In this document: positions 35,500 through 47,640 of the stretch, piece after piece | Layout: each line of letters opens with the position of its first letter | Position numbering within the stretch: position 1 is the stretch's first letter | Source: Saccoglossus kowalevskii | Taxonomy: Eukaryota > Hemichordata > Enteropneusta > Harrimaniidae | Reading direction: 5' to 3' | NCBI RefSeq assembly: GCF_000003605.2 | Contig: NW_003120922.1 | Span: 591,409-655,408 of the forward strand | Length of the DNA: 64,000 nucleotides | Notes under the pieces: model-generated | What the model saw: the letters and a program-made list of their open reading frames with translations, nothing else | What the model was told of the DNA's origin: nothing | The model's database searches: none | Program-made: the position numbers and the translations under genes

Positions 35500-35800
35500 T
35501 ATTATTTTTTGACGAAATCCGACGTAGCGTTGGCACTCTCAATTAATTAATTAATTAATTAATATATACTGGTACTTATCAAATGTACAGTCGTTCAGCA
35601 AACATAAACTTTTACCCACAGTAAATAAATATTAGAAGGATAAACACTAATCAAATATTAAGTTGCGTCGTTCCACTTGTTTCAATGCGACATCTTTGAG
35701 CAACGCAATGACGAAAATAATAATTACACTTATATTTCAATAGTGTGTCATGCCAGCAAATGCACAAATGTGATTGGATGATAGGTATTTTTAATTTATG
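35500..35800 (+). repeat. Direct repeat A of a pair with 36290-36510
   Basis: GACGAAATCCGACNTAGCGTTGGCACTCT followed by AATTAATTAATT, then CAAACATAAACTTTTACCCA and CAGTAAATAAATATT occur in both places in the same orientation. This is a local tandem duplication of the far 5' flank of ILP-2. Confidence 0.7.
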
Positions 35801-36289
35801 CATGTCGGTCTAAAATAACTGATGTGCCACGGTTCTCCGATTTTAGAAGTAGACCCCAAACGTGAATAACATAGAGCAAGGTTAAATCCTACTTTAAACT
35901 GAATTCGACAAAAATATTATTTTGTGCTCGGGAGTTTACGATTCAAAAAAGATGTATGAGAAAAAAAAATACAGAATTACTCGAACGGCGGCAAATAAAT
36001 GATTGTCGTTTGCAGTAGCTCGTTCGTGAACCTGGAAGTTTTGTCGATCCTTAAAACACAATTGGGCTTACGGCGCATTCGTTGTCTGTAATTTTTTGAA
36101 ATTATGTCGACTGAGACGATTTTACTTAAATACATATGCCGCTAACAAAACAAAATACACGAATAGACCTCGCAACGACGAAATACGGATGCGAATTTGC
36201 GTCATCGCTCAATGTATAATCGCTTTTCCAGGTACCATTGCATTTAATCACTAAATTCAGTAAACGGGTCTTTCTGAATAAGGTAGTAA

Positions 36290-36510
36290 TCTGATGACGA
36301 AATCCGACATAGCGTTGGCACTCTAAATTAATTAATTATAAACTAGTACATGTCATTTAGCAAACATAAACTTTTACCCACAGTAAATAAATATTCCGAA
36401 AGTATAATTAAATTTATACAAGTATAGTAATATTTAAGTATATGATAAGTATAATTACATTTATATTTCACAAGTGTGTCACGCCTGCAAATGCGATTGT
36501 GATTACATGA
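36290..36510 (+). repeat. Direct repeat B of the pair
   Basis: Second copy of the unit at 35500-35800; see there. Confidence 0.7.
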
Positions 36511-36649
36511 GAGATAGTTTAAATTAATGCACGCCGGTGTAAAAAGACAGTCATCACACAATAGCACATTTAGTGGAATAGTGACACAGTCGCCATACAG
36601 TCTGTGATGCGTCGAAAGAGTGGCACCATTCATATGTATGAATCATTAT

Positions 36650-36885
36650 GGGTTATTCATTTTTCTCGGGAAACGATGGTCGTTGATTTATAGGCTAACC
36701 CAATTCTGAATTTAATATTTTTGTGATGTCATAAACCTCTTGAGCTATAAACCATACATCCACTCGCATCAGGTAAACGTGTTAAATTTTTAGTACAATT
36801 TTATTTTCAAGTAAGAAAGTACCCTCAGCAATCCACGCTATCAAGAAGGCGCATATCTGTCTCGCACTGTATATTGTAGCGACTT
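36650..36885 (+). repeat. Inverted repeat with 51745-51985
   Basis: TATAGGCTAACCCAATTCTGAATTT (36691) pairs with the complement at 51918-51942; CTTGAGCTATAAACCATACATCC (36739) with 51868-51890; GCGCATATCTGTCTCGCACTGTA (36850) with 51755-51776. About 235 bp, high identity. Confidence 0.7.
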
Positions 36886-38350
36886 TACTAACCGTTACAA
36901 AAGGATTTGCTCCTTCCTAAACCGTTTTTTGTAAAAGCGACAGCCTTGATCGACAGTCTGTTCATTTACATGCAGTCTTACCTGGCACCATACGCGCTCA
37001 GACTATAGACGGGTGGAGTAAAAAGCGCCCATGTTATGGCATGAGCCGTCTAATAGCGTCTCTGTATTTCAGGTGTTTGACAGGAAAGCTATAAAATATC
37101 TAAAATACAATTCCTGTATATAGTTTGAACATTCCGATTATTTAATCCGCCAAGCGATGCGTTCATTCAATTAGAAACAAGTCTCTCCTCCTTCCCTTAC
37201 AGGACGTCATGACACAAATCACCCAATATCGTAACTGTATTTATTTTATTTGACATAGGAGCTTTAGAATATATATAGTTAATTTCAATTATTAATTCGC
37301 CACACGACCTTTTTGTTTCACAAGTGATTCTTCAACAACCTGCTTAGGATAGTGCTGATATGTTGCTAACTGAATGAATGATGTCTGAACATCGGTGTGA
37401 TGGTATGACGTCATCATTGGTCGCCAAGATACCTTAACACGGTATATCTCCACCTCCACATATGTTACTATTGATATTGATTGTTACTATCACATACTAT
37501 TGATTTCTCCGTTACAATTTTGTTTAGTTCAAAAGTTAGTATAGTATTTGTCAGATACTGGAAGAATCTGTATCATTGGTATGTTTATTTCCTGCATAAT
37601 TTGCAGCATTTTAATGTCTATAATATAGCTATCTTGCGCATATATTAAAATTAGCCAAGGTATGTTCTGTGTAGATATCATGACTATTAGCATAAATATA
37701 TAATAACCTGTCTGTCAAAATATAGTGGTTCTAATAAAAAAAGCAGAATAGATTGCACAGCTGAACATGTTGTAGCAGACTTCTGTGTGACATTTACATA
37801 TAATACATGGTGGTTGTTTTACTTTATACAATCATGCATTTTTGGCACAGGACACTCTCACATGAATAGCAATTTGGATCAAATACTGCATTGGAACAAG
37901 TATCGCTTAAGTATTAGTAAGACTTGGTAATTTCATCACACAGTCAACAGTGAAGTATAAGATTTAGCGATGGTGTACCATGTTTAAATACATGTTTCTT
38001 CATAAGTTTACACGTTTTCTTTTCTAGTTGTGGTTGTAGTATTTAGGGTTCTGTATTGACATACTATGTTTGCGAACTTTAGCTTAGCCTAACGGAGCAT
38101 ATATGGGCAACAAGTTTTGAGATATAGAGGCCGGCAATTTATACATATTCTGCAGTTAATTCATCGAAAATAAGATCTTCATTCAAAGTTATACACCTAA
38201 CTACGTAATTCTCCTTACTGAATGTAGGAATAGAAATGTATCAGTAAAAGGTAAATAGTAAATAGTAAATAAAACAGTAAATAGGTTTCGCCAATTTATT
38301 TGTATTACACGCATTCTAAAACAGGTATTGGATATCTGATAAAATGCTGA
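36886..38350. other. No gene seen
   Basis: AT-rich DNA without frames or recognised repeats; a few AGTAAATAGTAAATAG units lie near 38250-38285. Confidence 0.3.
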
Positions 38351-38356
38351 CCATTA

Positions 38357-38626
38357 ATATAATTTACGATAATAGTTACCACTGATGTCACACAGGCATT
38401 GTTTTTTTCCATACAGTACGCGTTCATTATAAAACAAATCTGGAAAGACGGGGAGATGTTTTTGTATAGAGAAAGATTGAAGTTGAATGCACCGTGTCCC
38501 CACCTGGGAATGGCCGTATGATGTGTCTCGTCCGTGACGTCTTGGATTAGCGGCGTTCATAAAATCTACGTAGGTTTGTGTGTACATTGAATGGTTCCAA
38601 CGCCAACCTTGAACGAATTTCTTTTG
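38357..38626 (-). CDS. Unidentified open frame with a possible splice acceptor
   Basis: On the minus strand TTTGTGGTGCTACAG|CAAAAG precedes a frame of about 89 codons: VQGWRWNHSMYTQTYVDFMN, then AANPRRHGRDTSYGHSQVGT and an ordinary C terminus. A donor-like CCCAG|GTGGGG lies inside. Composition is protein-like and unlike its AT-rich surroundings. No family is recognised. Confidence 0.3.
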
Positions 38627-38767
38627 CTGTAGCACCACAAAGAACCTAGGGACCAATACTCCCACCCCATACGCCTATTCTAGACGTACAGCTCATTATA
38701 GTTCCTGGGATCCTAGATATGCAATCTCGACATCAATCAATTCCTTAACAAAGTTTCTTACCTGTGT

Positions 38768-38967
38768 TCAGGGCTTTACTGAGCCACTTTCTAAGTACTG
38801 CCGCCAAATGTTACAAACCGATTTGCGGTTTGAAACGTTAGCTGACCGAGGCAAAGACTCCACGGTGAGTTTGGCCAGATATTTAATCATCCAAGCTTCC
38901 TTGATCCTTTTGGCAGCAAGGTTGTCACCTGACGGTTTACCATTTTTGTGTATAGATAGAGTGTTCA
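38768..38967 (-). CDS. Unidentified open frame upstream of the previous one
   Basis: Minus-strand frame after an acceptor-like TTCGAACTCAG: MNTLSIHKNGKPSGDNLAAK, then RIKEAWMIKYLAKLTVES, ending GSVKP before TGA and a donor-like ACACAG|GTAAGA. Lys/Arg-rich and soluble in character. It could be an exon of the same unknown gene or transposon as 38357-38626. Confidence 0.3.
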
Positions 38968-39086
38968 TTTGTATGTAGCTGAGTTCGAAAATCAATACCT
39001 GATTGGCGCTGGTTGTGTCATGATTTATTTTTAAGTAGATGGGTCACTGGGTCAGAACTGAAATCATTGGCTGGAACCCATGTTTG

Positions 39087-39410
39087 GTATTTGCAGTTAA
39101 TTAATATAATAGACGATTAATCAATAGATATGACGTATTAAGTACTTCGTGTGATAGGGTATGTGCAAGTTGAATGTGTGAAGGTTATAGTCGTTATACT
39201 CCCTTGTAATTGTCTAAGAGTTGAGAAGTTAATAAAGCTGGTTTTGAAACTGTCTTGGGGAGCTGACCAGGAGACACTCAGTCTTGCTGAAGTCTTGGCG
39301 GACTTACCGGCAAGACAAGCCAGCCTTGTCGGGCTCTCCACAGGGCGACTGAAGCCAGAAGTTGACGCGTATTTCTACTTGTGTGTGTTCCTTTGTTCAG
39401 TAAATAGGTG
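39087..39410 (+). mobile_element. LTR-like dispersed repeat, copy 2 (fossil)
   Basis: The first 80 bases match 17826-17910. The rest has a U5-like end (TGTGTGTTCCTTTGTTCAG) followed by AGGTGACGAACTCCCGG, similar to a primer-binding-site junction. No gag or pol remnants adjoin. Family uncertain, possibly Gypsy. Confidence 0.3.
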
Positions 39411-40332
39411 ACGAACTCCCGGATCCTGGGTATCTGAGATGATTGGTTTAATAACATGATAATTAAGCTTTGAAAGTTGTATGATTTTTATAGAGAACAT
39501 TGCTCAGCTGATTTATTGTATGCACTGGGACATAATATGGTTCGAAATATGCAATTATGGTTGCCATTTTAGATCGATATCAATCGATATGTATGTACGT
39601 GTATCCAGCGATGATCAGGTGATCACACGTCTACGCTGAATTGATCTCATTGCATTGTCACCTGATCGCTAAGAACGCTCTCTTAAATGGAACGAACGCA
39701 CTTAGGTCTATTTGAATTTCATTGATTCTCAGTACAAATAATTGCCTTTTAGGGCTTTTGTTTTATATTTTGCAAATTATTTTTGAGAAATGGAAAATAT
39801 ACATTTTCAACTCCACCGGAGCTATGCGGTGGCATAACAATTGTATAATATTTGATTAATAAGAACATGTATATAGTCCCACACACTTGGCGTTGTTTCA
39901 CACCCGTTCAAATCCAGAAGAAATAACCAATGCACTGACGTCACTAAGTTGTCTGTACAACTGTGTTTAGTAGAAAGAAATAATCTTAATGCACATGCGC
40001 ACATTAAAAATGTTTACGCAAAGTGCCGACGAGCTATACTGAGAACGAGAGATCTAGGAAACATGTTTATCATCCTCAAATTGTTTTTCTTTTCTGCGAT
40101 GATCGCATCCTCTCTTCCTTTGATCTACGTAACATTAGGATTTTCAACAGTGGACGTCATGGCGGAAGGAAATAGAGCTGCATTATTTGATGGAAGGAAA
40201 CAAGTCTCGTTACGAGCGAGTCATTTGCGTCTGAAGTATATTATTACGAATAAAAACGTCATACAGAGTGTACTTACTCACTTAATATTACATATTCTTG
40301 TTTAGTATTAGACAAATATGAAAAATAAAAAT

Positions 40333-40468
40333 GTGGCGCACGATTTGTTGACGACACAGAGATGTAGTTGCTAGCAGCGAGTATTTCTTTGACGACGGAG
40401 GTTGTGTCTGGGACGAATTGGCAGAGTTCTGCACTCACCAACGGGAAGTCAGAACGATGGACGAATAG
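40333..40468 (+). pseudogene. Broken ILP A-chain exon (ILP-3 remnant)
   Basis: GGTTGTGTCTGGGACGAATTGGC encodes GCVWDELAEFCTHQREVRTMDE up to the same TAG as in the other genes, but the CC pair is replaced (EYFFDDGGCVW), about 36 bases of the C-peptide region are missing, a stop lies in frame ahead of the A chain, and the usual acceptor is not kept. With no signal or B exon nearby it cannot make an insulin. It is a relic of the host's own gene family, made by duplication of the 3' half of the locus. Confidence 0.8.
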
Positions 40469-41102
40469 AGCGTATTCGTGATTTCCAGACCTGGTCATGA
40501 AGGGGAAGAGATTTACTCGATATTTGAGTTCATAGTGGATCAACTATTATGACGGTTCGGTGTGTACTTTGTACACGGGTTTTCTAGTGCCTGGCCACTA
40601 TTTGCAATAATTAACTAATGTCAACCGCAAAGCATCACGGTCATATTAATGGGACACATGATGTCTTCAATTATAGGAAATCATACATTATCACATATTT
40701 TCGATTGTTCACATGTTTCATTGATTGGTACACAACCTATGATTATTCTTGCTCCGCTCAGCTAATATGAATTTACACTATTTATACTGTTTGTGGCGCA
40801 CATTGGTGAAGACTTGTAAACGATCAATCAATCAGTAGACACGACGTGCGGCTACGACTATGGTACTTTTGAAACAAATTCAATGATAAATCACCCATTA
40901 TCAGTCGAAGATTACATATAGAAAAAAAATAGTATTAGTATTTATTACAGTTATCATTTAGTTCAAAATTGTTATCTGGAATTTATTAAATCTGTTTTGT
41001 TTTCTGTAAAGACGGTACATATTGTCTGGGAACCCGACGCGTGACAGCAGCTATACACGTTTAGTGGTAAGCAAACAAATGAATTCTAAAAATCAACAAC
41101 AC

Positions 41103-41239
41103 NNNNNNNNNNNNNNNNNNNNNNNNNNNNNNNNNNNNNNNNNNNNNNNNNNNNNNNNNNNNNNNNNNNNNNNNNNNNNNNNNNNNNNNNNNNNNNNNNN
41201 NNNNNNNNNNNNNNNNNNNNNNNNNNNNNNNNNNNNNNN
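41103..41239. other. Assembly gap (137 unknown bases)
   Basis: A run of N within the third flank copy. The open frames drawn across it have no meaning. Confidence 0.99.
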
Positions 41240-43220
41240 ATATGGCGTAAATATAATATGCATTGTGTTGTCAGTACCTTGCAAATGTACAGATAAATCG
41301 ACGCCTTAACTCTCCGGTTTTAGTGATTCTCACTAAATACTGCTTAATCCCGGGTATCTCAGTTTGAATTACGTTAATATATGCCTAATATTAAACGGTA
41401 ATCTAATTTTAATTGATTTATTTTATTTGTATATATTAACATTCGTATCTGTTATTTTGTTTTCTTTCATAGTTTTTTTTTTCAAGTCACTGAACAATGC
41501 GGTGATGACCTTGTGCTTGCGGCGATGCATGCAAAATAATGATCGCAAAGTTATATTGTGCACACTAGTATTTTGGTCATATTTTGCACCGACGCACTAT
41601 ACAATATGTTCCCAATTCCCATGTCCGTTGCAATAAGCACTATACCGTTTTTAGTCTGTAGAAATGAAAGTAAATAACATCACAGTTGAATAAAACCAGG
41701 GAGGAAATGAGCCAGGGGAATATTCCCTTCCCGAAATTACATTGCAAATAGTCCGTCAGCTTCTGAATACGAACATTACCATTACGTAACACCCTCCCCA
41801 GGAAAAAAACAGAGTATCGACAATCTCAGGTTTTTGCAGTGTTTCCATGATTACCAATTTGTCGTGGTAGCCAGTGAAGTCATTATAAAAAATTGTATAT
41901 TAATTACTCAATTGTACGTTGTTGGTTTTTCCTCAACACACTTCATAGCGTATGTATCATTTATTTATTTGTCTTATTATTGAAAAACCCATCAAAAAAA
42001 ATAATGCTTGGTCTGGTGTTTTAATGCATATACGTGTGAATTGAACAGAAGGTTCTACTTCCTGTGACTACATACAAAGGAAAGTAAATATAAATAAATA
42101 ATTTATGTGTTATTAACAAGGTTTAAAAATAAAGTCTACCATATGGTATCTGTAATATATTATGTAGGCCACACATAAGCACATAATAGCTAAGGCTATA
42201 TCTGCAGATTTAACGATTTCTTTGCTAACATTATATAAATTGTTTTATTCATTATGTATGACACAAATGCAAAACACATTGTGTTACAAATGCATAATAA
42301 AAAAATGTTATTTTTGTACTTGTTCAAACATCAATAAATATGCACATACTATTTTCAATCCAAACTGCAAATAAAGTGGATTAACATGTGTTACTTGTGC
42401 ACTCACAGTACGTGCAAAATAAACATTTTCTCTATATATATATAACCCCACAAGGGAAATTTTTATCAAAACACAAGAACAGTACGCATACATAACACAT
42501 TAGTTATTTTTCTTAATTGGATTAATATTCATACGTAGGGCCTCCTTATATGCCATAACACTTTACGTTACGCGCATTTGTCGGCAAATAGTGCCAAATA
42601 CCTCAATATGTATGTTGTGTTTTTAGATCAGTTCAGCGGGTAGTAAAAATCTAGATAATTTTTCATAGTTCAATTTCAGATCAGGAATATGCTCAACACT
42701 GTTGCATATAGTACGTTAAATAAATCAGCTTTTCTGATGTTTCACGACCGTTGTAACATGGAACATTTTGAGAAGTCAAAACGTATGTTGATATGTCACG
42801 AACTATCTATCAGTAATTGATAATTTGTTGTAGATGTGTTATCCAATGACCTTAAATCTTCTTTATATTTATTTCTCTTTGTCGCCATCGGTTTTCGCGT
42901 CAGAATTCAGACAAAAATATTAATAATCTATTATATTTGTACCCCGGAAGTTGGAATAGTTCATATGCAGTGCACAGGCAAGCATTTATCATATTGGTGC
43001 TAGATGTATTTTCTATTATTTAAGAATGAACCATGCACAGTATTTCCACAACATGTGTATGAAATCTAACATTATAAATGAGAACTATTTCTGAATTTTG
43101 AAGTATGCTAGAAATTTAGATGGCTGTGGATAACTGTTTGGATACAATGTAGACTTTTCGGCTGTATTCGGCTGTCTTGGTGGTAAGCACTGTCACTGTG
43201 TGGTAAGCATCGACACATGA

Positions 43221-44249
43221 TTGAAATCACCCAAAGGTAATCTCATTAACATATCATGTGTATAATTTGAGTAAGTCTAATGTTCTGATGGTAATTTATC
43301 ATTTCTGTGAATCGCGCCCTCTGATGGGGAGGCGCCTTCGGTGACGTAAATGGGTGACACAAAAGCCGTTCAAATCATCGATATCGTTTAGTGTACCAGA
43401 ATATGCCATACTGTACCAGAATGTACCAGAATGTACCAGAGTGTGCCAGAATGCACCTGAATGTGTGATCTCCAGGGGTCACAAAAGTAGCCTAATGGTG
43501 AATGTATGTTTAAGAATGAATAGCAATATCACTTTGAGTTTAATTTGACACTCAATTTACTACATTTGAAAACAACATAATTAGCATACATAATGGTGGG
43601 TGTACAGCTTCAGAAAGAGATCGAAATGATGGAGCATGGAAAGCAGCAGGCATGCCGACAAATTGGAGAGACAGTGCTGAAAATGTTGTAACAGATACAA
43701 ATGTACCATTGTGTGGCGAATATTTAAATATTATTTAAATAATATTTGTTTTATTATGCGAATAAAGTAAAAACATACACAGGAAATTGACTGACAAAAA
43801 AATACAGAAACAAAAGATGATCTGGTGTACCATTACAGTATTTAATCACTCAATCAGTTTTTGCAGATCCAGCTTATATGTCTAATCACTTCAAACTGTT
43901 TATGCACCAATTTCCACAAACTTACAAACAAGTGATGTAATTTTGTTCATTAGGATGTAACTAATTTCTATTGATACAATTTACTGTTTGTAACAATGTA
44001 ATTGTGAAGAATTTGGCACTGAAAGGCTCTCAGAGCACTTGATATAGTAATTATGAATGGTAATTTAAAGATAACGGGAATATGTTATGCTGTCATATCA
44101 TAAGAGTTTCTAAATGTTTGCACTATCGAATGTGGCTTATTTATCTATTTACATAATTTGTTTGTCAATTATTGTAACTGTTCTTGAATATTAATGTACT
44201 CTTCTCCCCCAAAAATGGTATTGTGATCATGGTATTGTGAGTATGTGTT
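43221..44249. other. No gene; 10-bp minisatellite inside
   Basis: At 43391-43465 a unit close to ATGTACCAGA repeats about seven times. The remainder is AT-rich and featureless; near 43725 ATTTAAATATTATTTAAAT forms a short palindrome. Confidence 0.6.
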
Positions 44250-46230
44250 GAGTTAAAAATAATTCCAATCGTTAGGTATAGCTGCGATAAGACCTTTTAT
44301 TTGAATAAATTCGATTTGTGTTATACCCTTCGTATTCAAGTACTGCCAATTATGAAAACTCCCATCCTGATTAATTAAGTCAATAATGCACCGATTTGTC
44401 GGAAATAAAAAAAAATGGTTTGTTTGCAATTTTAATAATAATAATAATAATTTTAATTCCATGCAAGAATTGGTGAAATAGTACATTAGATGTGACCATT
44501 CTCTCATTATTTCAACATAAAATTGTGGTAAATTGTCTACCAAACTTTCCACATCAAAATTACATGATAATACATGTCTGCCCCCTTTAGTACTTAGTAG
44601 TGGTTCGACAATGTTTCTCAAACCAGCTGGTCCTAATGAAAAGCAATCGTACAACTCATTTAAATTCTTGTGCTTTCAATCCGCTATATCCGTAATTAAG
44701 AAAGTTCTTTTAACCCGGTCACAACCTTTTCAGATTAAAAATTAAATGACATTTTTTAATTGCCTTTAGAATTGCCTTGGTGTTTGAAATCATTGTCAAA
44801 ACACACACAAATTGTGGGATACCCAGTGCTTTTAAAATATTGTTTTCAATAACTGACATCCCCGTAGAGACAACAAGCCACATACCTGTTTTACTTTTGT
44901 TAATGTTGAATTGAAATTTTCAGAAATGAGTAGATTCTCATGATAAGTTACAAACATACCCAGAATCTATAGCCCTACAGACCTTTTAATATCATCTTTA
45001 TCTTTTGGTTTGTGGCCATAACCCAAAAGTTGTATTTAACATTTAACCCCAGAGCATTTACCAAAATTATAAGAAGCATTAGAAAAGTACTCTGTATTGG
45101 GAATGGATGAACTAAGCATGATGGGTCGCTGCATACATTGCAAATTTGAATGTCTTCTTTAAAATAGATATGCCTTCTATAGTTGGATTTTCTCTAATGG
45201 CTAACAATTCAATAACAGTGACAAATAAATAATTAAGGGGATAAGGGGTCACTTTGGCAGACCCCTTTAACCATGGGGAAGTAGCCAGTTGACCTACAAT
45301 GATTCAAAACACAAGATGTAATATTTTTTGTAAAATACAGATACCCAGTTAATGAAATCATTACAAAATTGAATGCTTTTAACATTGATATGATGAAACT
45401 GTGGTTAACAGAATAAATGACGTTTGAAAGTCTAGTGATAACAAGACTCCTGGTTTATTTTAGTATCTTGTTAATCACATTATGTCAAGTACTGTACGCA
45501 CTGCATCTCCAATGTAACTACCCTTCACATATGCACACTGATCTGGATTCATTACCTTCGGCAAGACATTTGAAATTCGTTTTTTGCAATTGCCTTGGAT
45601 GCGATTTTAGCATTTATGTATATCATTTATTTCATTATTTATTTCTTTGCCTTTTTTTAGCAATCAACATTATCACACCTTGTTTTCGTAAAGCAGATAA
45701 CTGGCTTTTTTGAAATGAAGAATTAAAACTGTTTAATGTGTTTAGGTGTACCAATGCTATGTCAGAAGGTTTTGTTAAACTCGTCGTTACCTGGATTTTT
45801 ATTAGCAGGGAGTGACTGTACCATGAGAGGGAAATTCGTCTGGTCTGGGTTTCTCCAACACGTGTCAGGGGGGAAATACACGTCTGTCTCTACCCAACTG
45901 TCAGAAATAGCGGTCCGGATGGCGATGGTTATATCGTAATTAGTTCCATATCACTGAGTCAAGTTTCGTCCAGAACCTCGAATGAGCCTAAAAGATGATA
46001 GATATAACACAGCCATTCACTAGTAATCAACTAAATAAGTCGGTCAACAGATACGCAAAAACTAAATCATGACAGTACATTAAAACATGCATTAATAAAT
46101 TAATATCCACCCCCTGGAAAGTGAGATCTAAACAGATGAATCGGCCTATGGTGTCAGAGTATATATTATGGATATTATAATCAATAAAGTCACAAATAAT
46201 AAGGGAAGAATCATTTTGCCTTTCCACTTT
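44250..46230 (-). mobile_element. Degenerate LINE, endonuclease to end of reverse transcriptase (L1/Tx1-like)
   Basis: Read on the minus strand: an endonuclease-like piece DTIGRFICLDLTFQGVDINL (46160-46090); the start of the reverse transcriptase with LPANKNPG; then KRISNVLPKVMNPDQCAYVK and GSYIGDAVRTVLDIM (about 45590-45500), GVLLSLDFQTSF (45450-45416), a catalytic-motif site now reading YAATHHA (45137-45117) instead of YADD, NINKSKTGMWL, and a post-RT segment NLPQFYVEIMREWSHL ... LINQDGSFHNWQYLNTKGI (44560-44310). Stops and shifts occur throughout, so it is dead. Order and motifs fit the L1/Tx1 group better than the elements at 11.8 and 18.8 kb. Confidence 0.8.
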
Positions 46231-46253
46231 TTCGTCTACTGATCCTCAATTTC

Positions 46254-46754
46254 CTATAAACTAAATATTTCCCGTAACAAAATTATGTTATTATTATTTT
46301 GTTTTACCAAAGGAAATATGTTATTATTGCGGGCGCCCCTCGTACTTAATGAGACTAGGCTGAATGATAACTTATCCATTATCAACTGAAAATATTTCAC
46401 ACTCTCTTTAAAAAAAAAAAAGATGATTTGACTAGCCAAGAACATAATGCGGTAATTGGTCTGTAAAACATGCCTGAACACAATTAAAACAAAAATAAAA
46501 AATACGAAAAATAATTCTGCTGACAAAATAGTAATATATAGATGCAAATTAAATAGTTCCAGGTAGAACATACCACAAAGAGGAAACATCTCCGCGAATG
46601 AGAGCTGTGCAACACATACCAAATTCTTACTATGGCACTTCGAATTCCATAAAATAAACGTTTTAATTTTCTTCATAAAGTAACATGGTACATGCAGTGG
46701 TATAAACGCCTTCTTCTCTGAAAATGTTTGCTTGAAGTCCCTTTTCTTTGGCAA
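46254..46754 (-). other. Long open frame without recognisable protein features
   Basis: A 166-codon frame, rich in F, I, L and N from AT-rich DNA (for example a run of Asn codons and a T-rich FFF stretch). It abuts the endonuclease end of the LINE. I see no domain or conserved motif and regard it as probably non-coding or as eroded 5' LINE sequence. Confidence 0.25.
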
Positions 46755-46849
46755 AAGTAATTCCTTTGGCGCTGAATGGAGAGAGTCACATCATCCGAAA
46801 CAGCATTACCAATTGAACAAAGTAAAAGTATTTGATGATATAATTCAAT

Positions 46850-47050
46850 TTATCGCCAGATGATACGTCTTATAACTTGAACCTCTTCACTATTTGCTAT
46901 GGCCTGATTCGATGTCGACACATCTGCCTGGACAAACGATGTCTGGCCGCCATCTTCGACTCCGTCTTCTGTACTCACGGAGTTATTTTCTTCACATTGT
47001 GTAGCCGCTTTTCTACCAGTTTCACGCTTGCTTTTAATCGCAAGGGTCAT
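46850..47050 (-). CDS. Acidic 66-residue open frame, possible first exon
   Basis: Minus-strand ATG at 47050 opens MTLAIKSKRETGRKAATQ, then an acidic, Ser/Thr/Asp-rich tract (SVSTEDGVEDGGQTSF, NQAIANSEEVQV) ending at TAA. The DNA is GC-richer than its surroundings and includes GAAGATGGCGGCCAGAC, a YY1-type initiator word. Not recognised; either a real first exon or a promoter region with a chance frame. Confidence 0.3.
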   Translation of the reverse strand: MTLAIKSKRETGRKAATQCEENNSVSTEDGVEDGGQTSFVQADVSTSNQAIANSEEVQVIRRIIWR

Positions 47051-47089
47051 CTATTTAGTTTTATAAACGACTGTGTCTAACTTCTAATA

Positions 47090-47640
47090 CCCGAAAGTGT
47101 CGATTAATAAAATAGCTACCACACTTGCTCGAGCGACGTTAGTTAGCAGTGGGCGGTGGCATGTGATGTGACCAGATATGATATTCTTAGAGACAGGTTT
47201 GCACCAGAGGGATGGTATGTTGTTGGCCAGTGTAATGTATTCGTATTTATTTAGTACTCGTTCTGTTTCCTAACAAGGAATCCAAGAAACCCTGCGATTG
47301 AAAAAACAAAACAAACAAAACATTATTCACAAGAACAAATTAGTTATGTGAAGTACAGATCAACATTTTATGGCATTGCACAAATACAAATTGTTAAATA
47401 CTATGTAGGTACAACGCTTGGAATTATAGTATAACTGCAAAACCATTCAAAGTACATGCATTACACAACTACTAAAAGACTGTGTGTAAATAAAATATAA
47501 AATGTGGACAAATGGTGGAGATAGATATCAGACAGAAACAGTCATTGCATTCCAAGGAAACTGGTATGGACACATGACCTTAAAATATCCACCAACAATC
47601 GATTTAATCAATGCCAAAAAATGTACAAAATCAATTTATT
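47090..47640 (-). repeat. Dispersed repeat, inverted partner of 21770-22450
   Basis: See 21770-22450. Here the repeat lies between the open frame at 47050-46850 and the one at 48141-47926, both on the same strand as this copy. Confidence 0.65.

Larger units (their letters stand above)
30830..36215 (-). repeat. Large inverted duplication, right arm (holds ILP-2 signal and B exons)
   Basis: Reverse-complement partner of 1530-5100. It is longer because of the microsatellite and the hairpin-ended element at 31287-32458. Exons and splice sites are better conserved than introns. The frame 34308-34574 (+) and its counterpart 2949-2740 (-) are the same upstream sequence (SGCGIFPCTLVHCTEIWVV); I see no start, splice or promoter evidence that it is translated. 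Confidence 0.8.
39950..43220 (+). repeat. Third copy of the A-exon and 3'-flank block
   Basis: Same orientation as 6360-10640. It includes intron sequence before the A exon, the broken A exon at 40333-40468 and the 3' flank to CTGTGTGGTAAGCATCGACACAT (43195; compare 10603). A run of unknown bases interrupts it. The upstream signal and B exons were not found anywhere near it. Confidence 0.75.

Noticed and set aside
41022-41309. Open frames crossing the run of N
   Set aside because: They are produced by translating unknown bases.
46254-46754. Longest open frame of the window (166 codons)
   Set aside because: Strong F/I/L/N bias from AT-rich DNA and no motif; adjoining LINE remnant makes a host gene unlikely.
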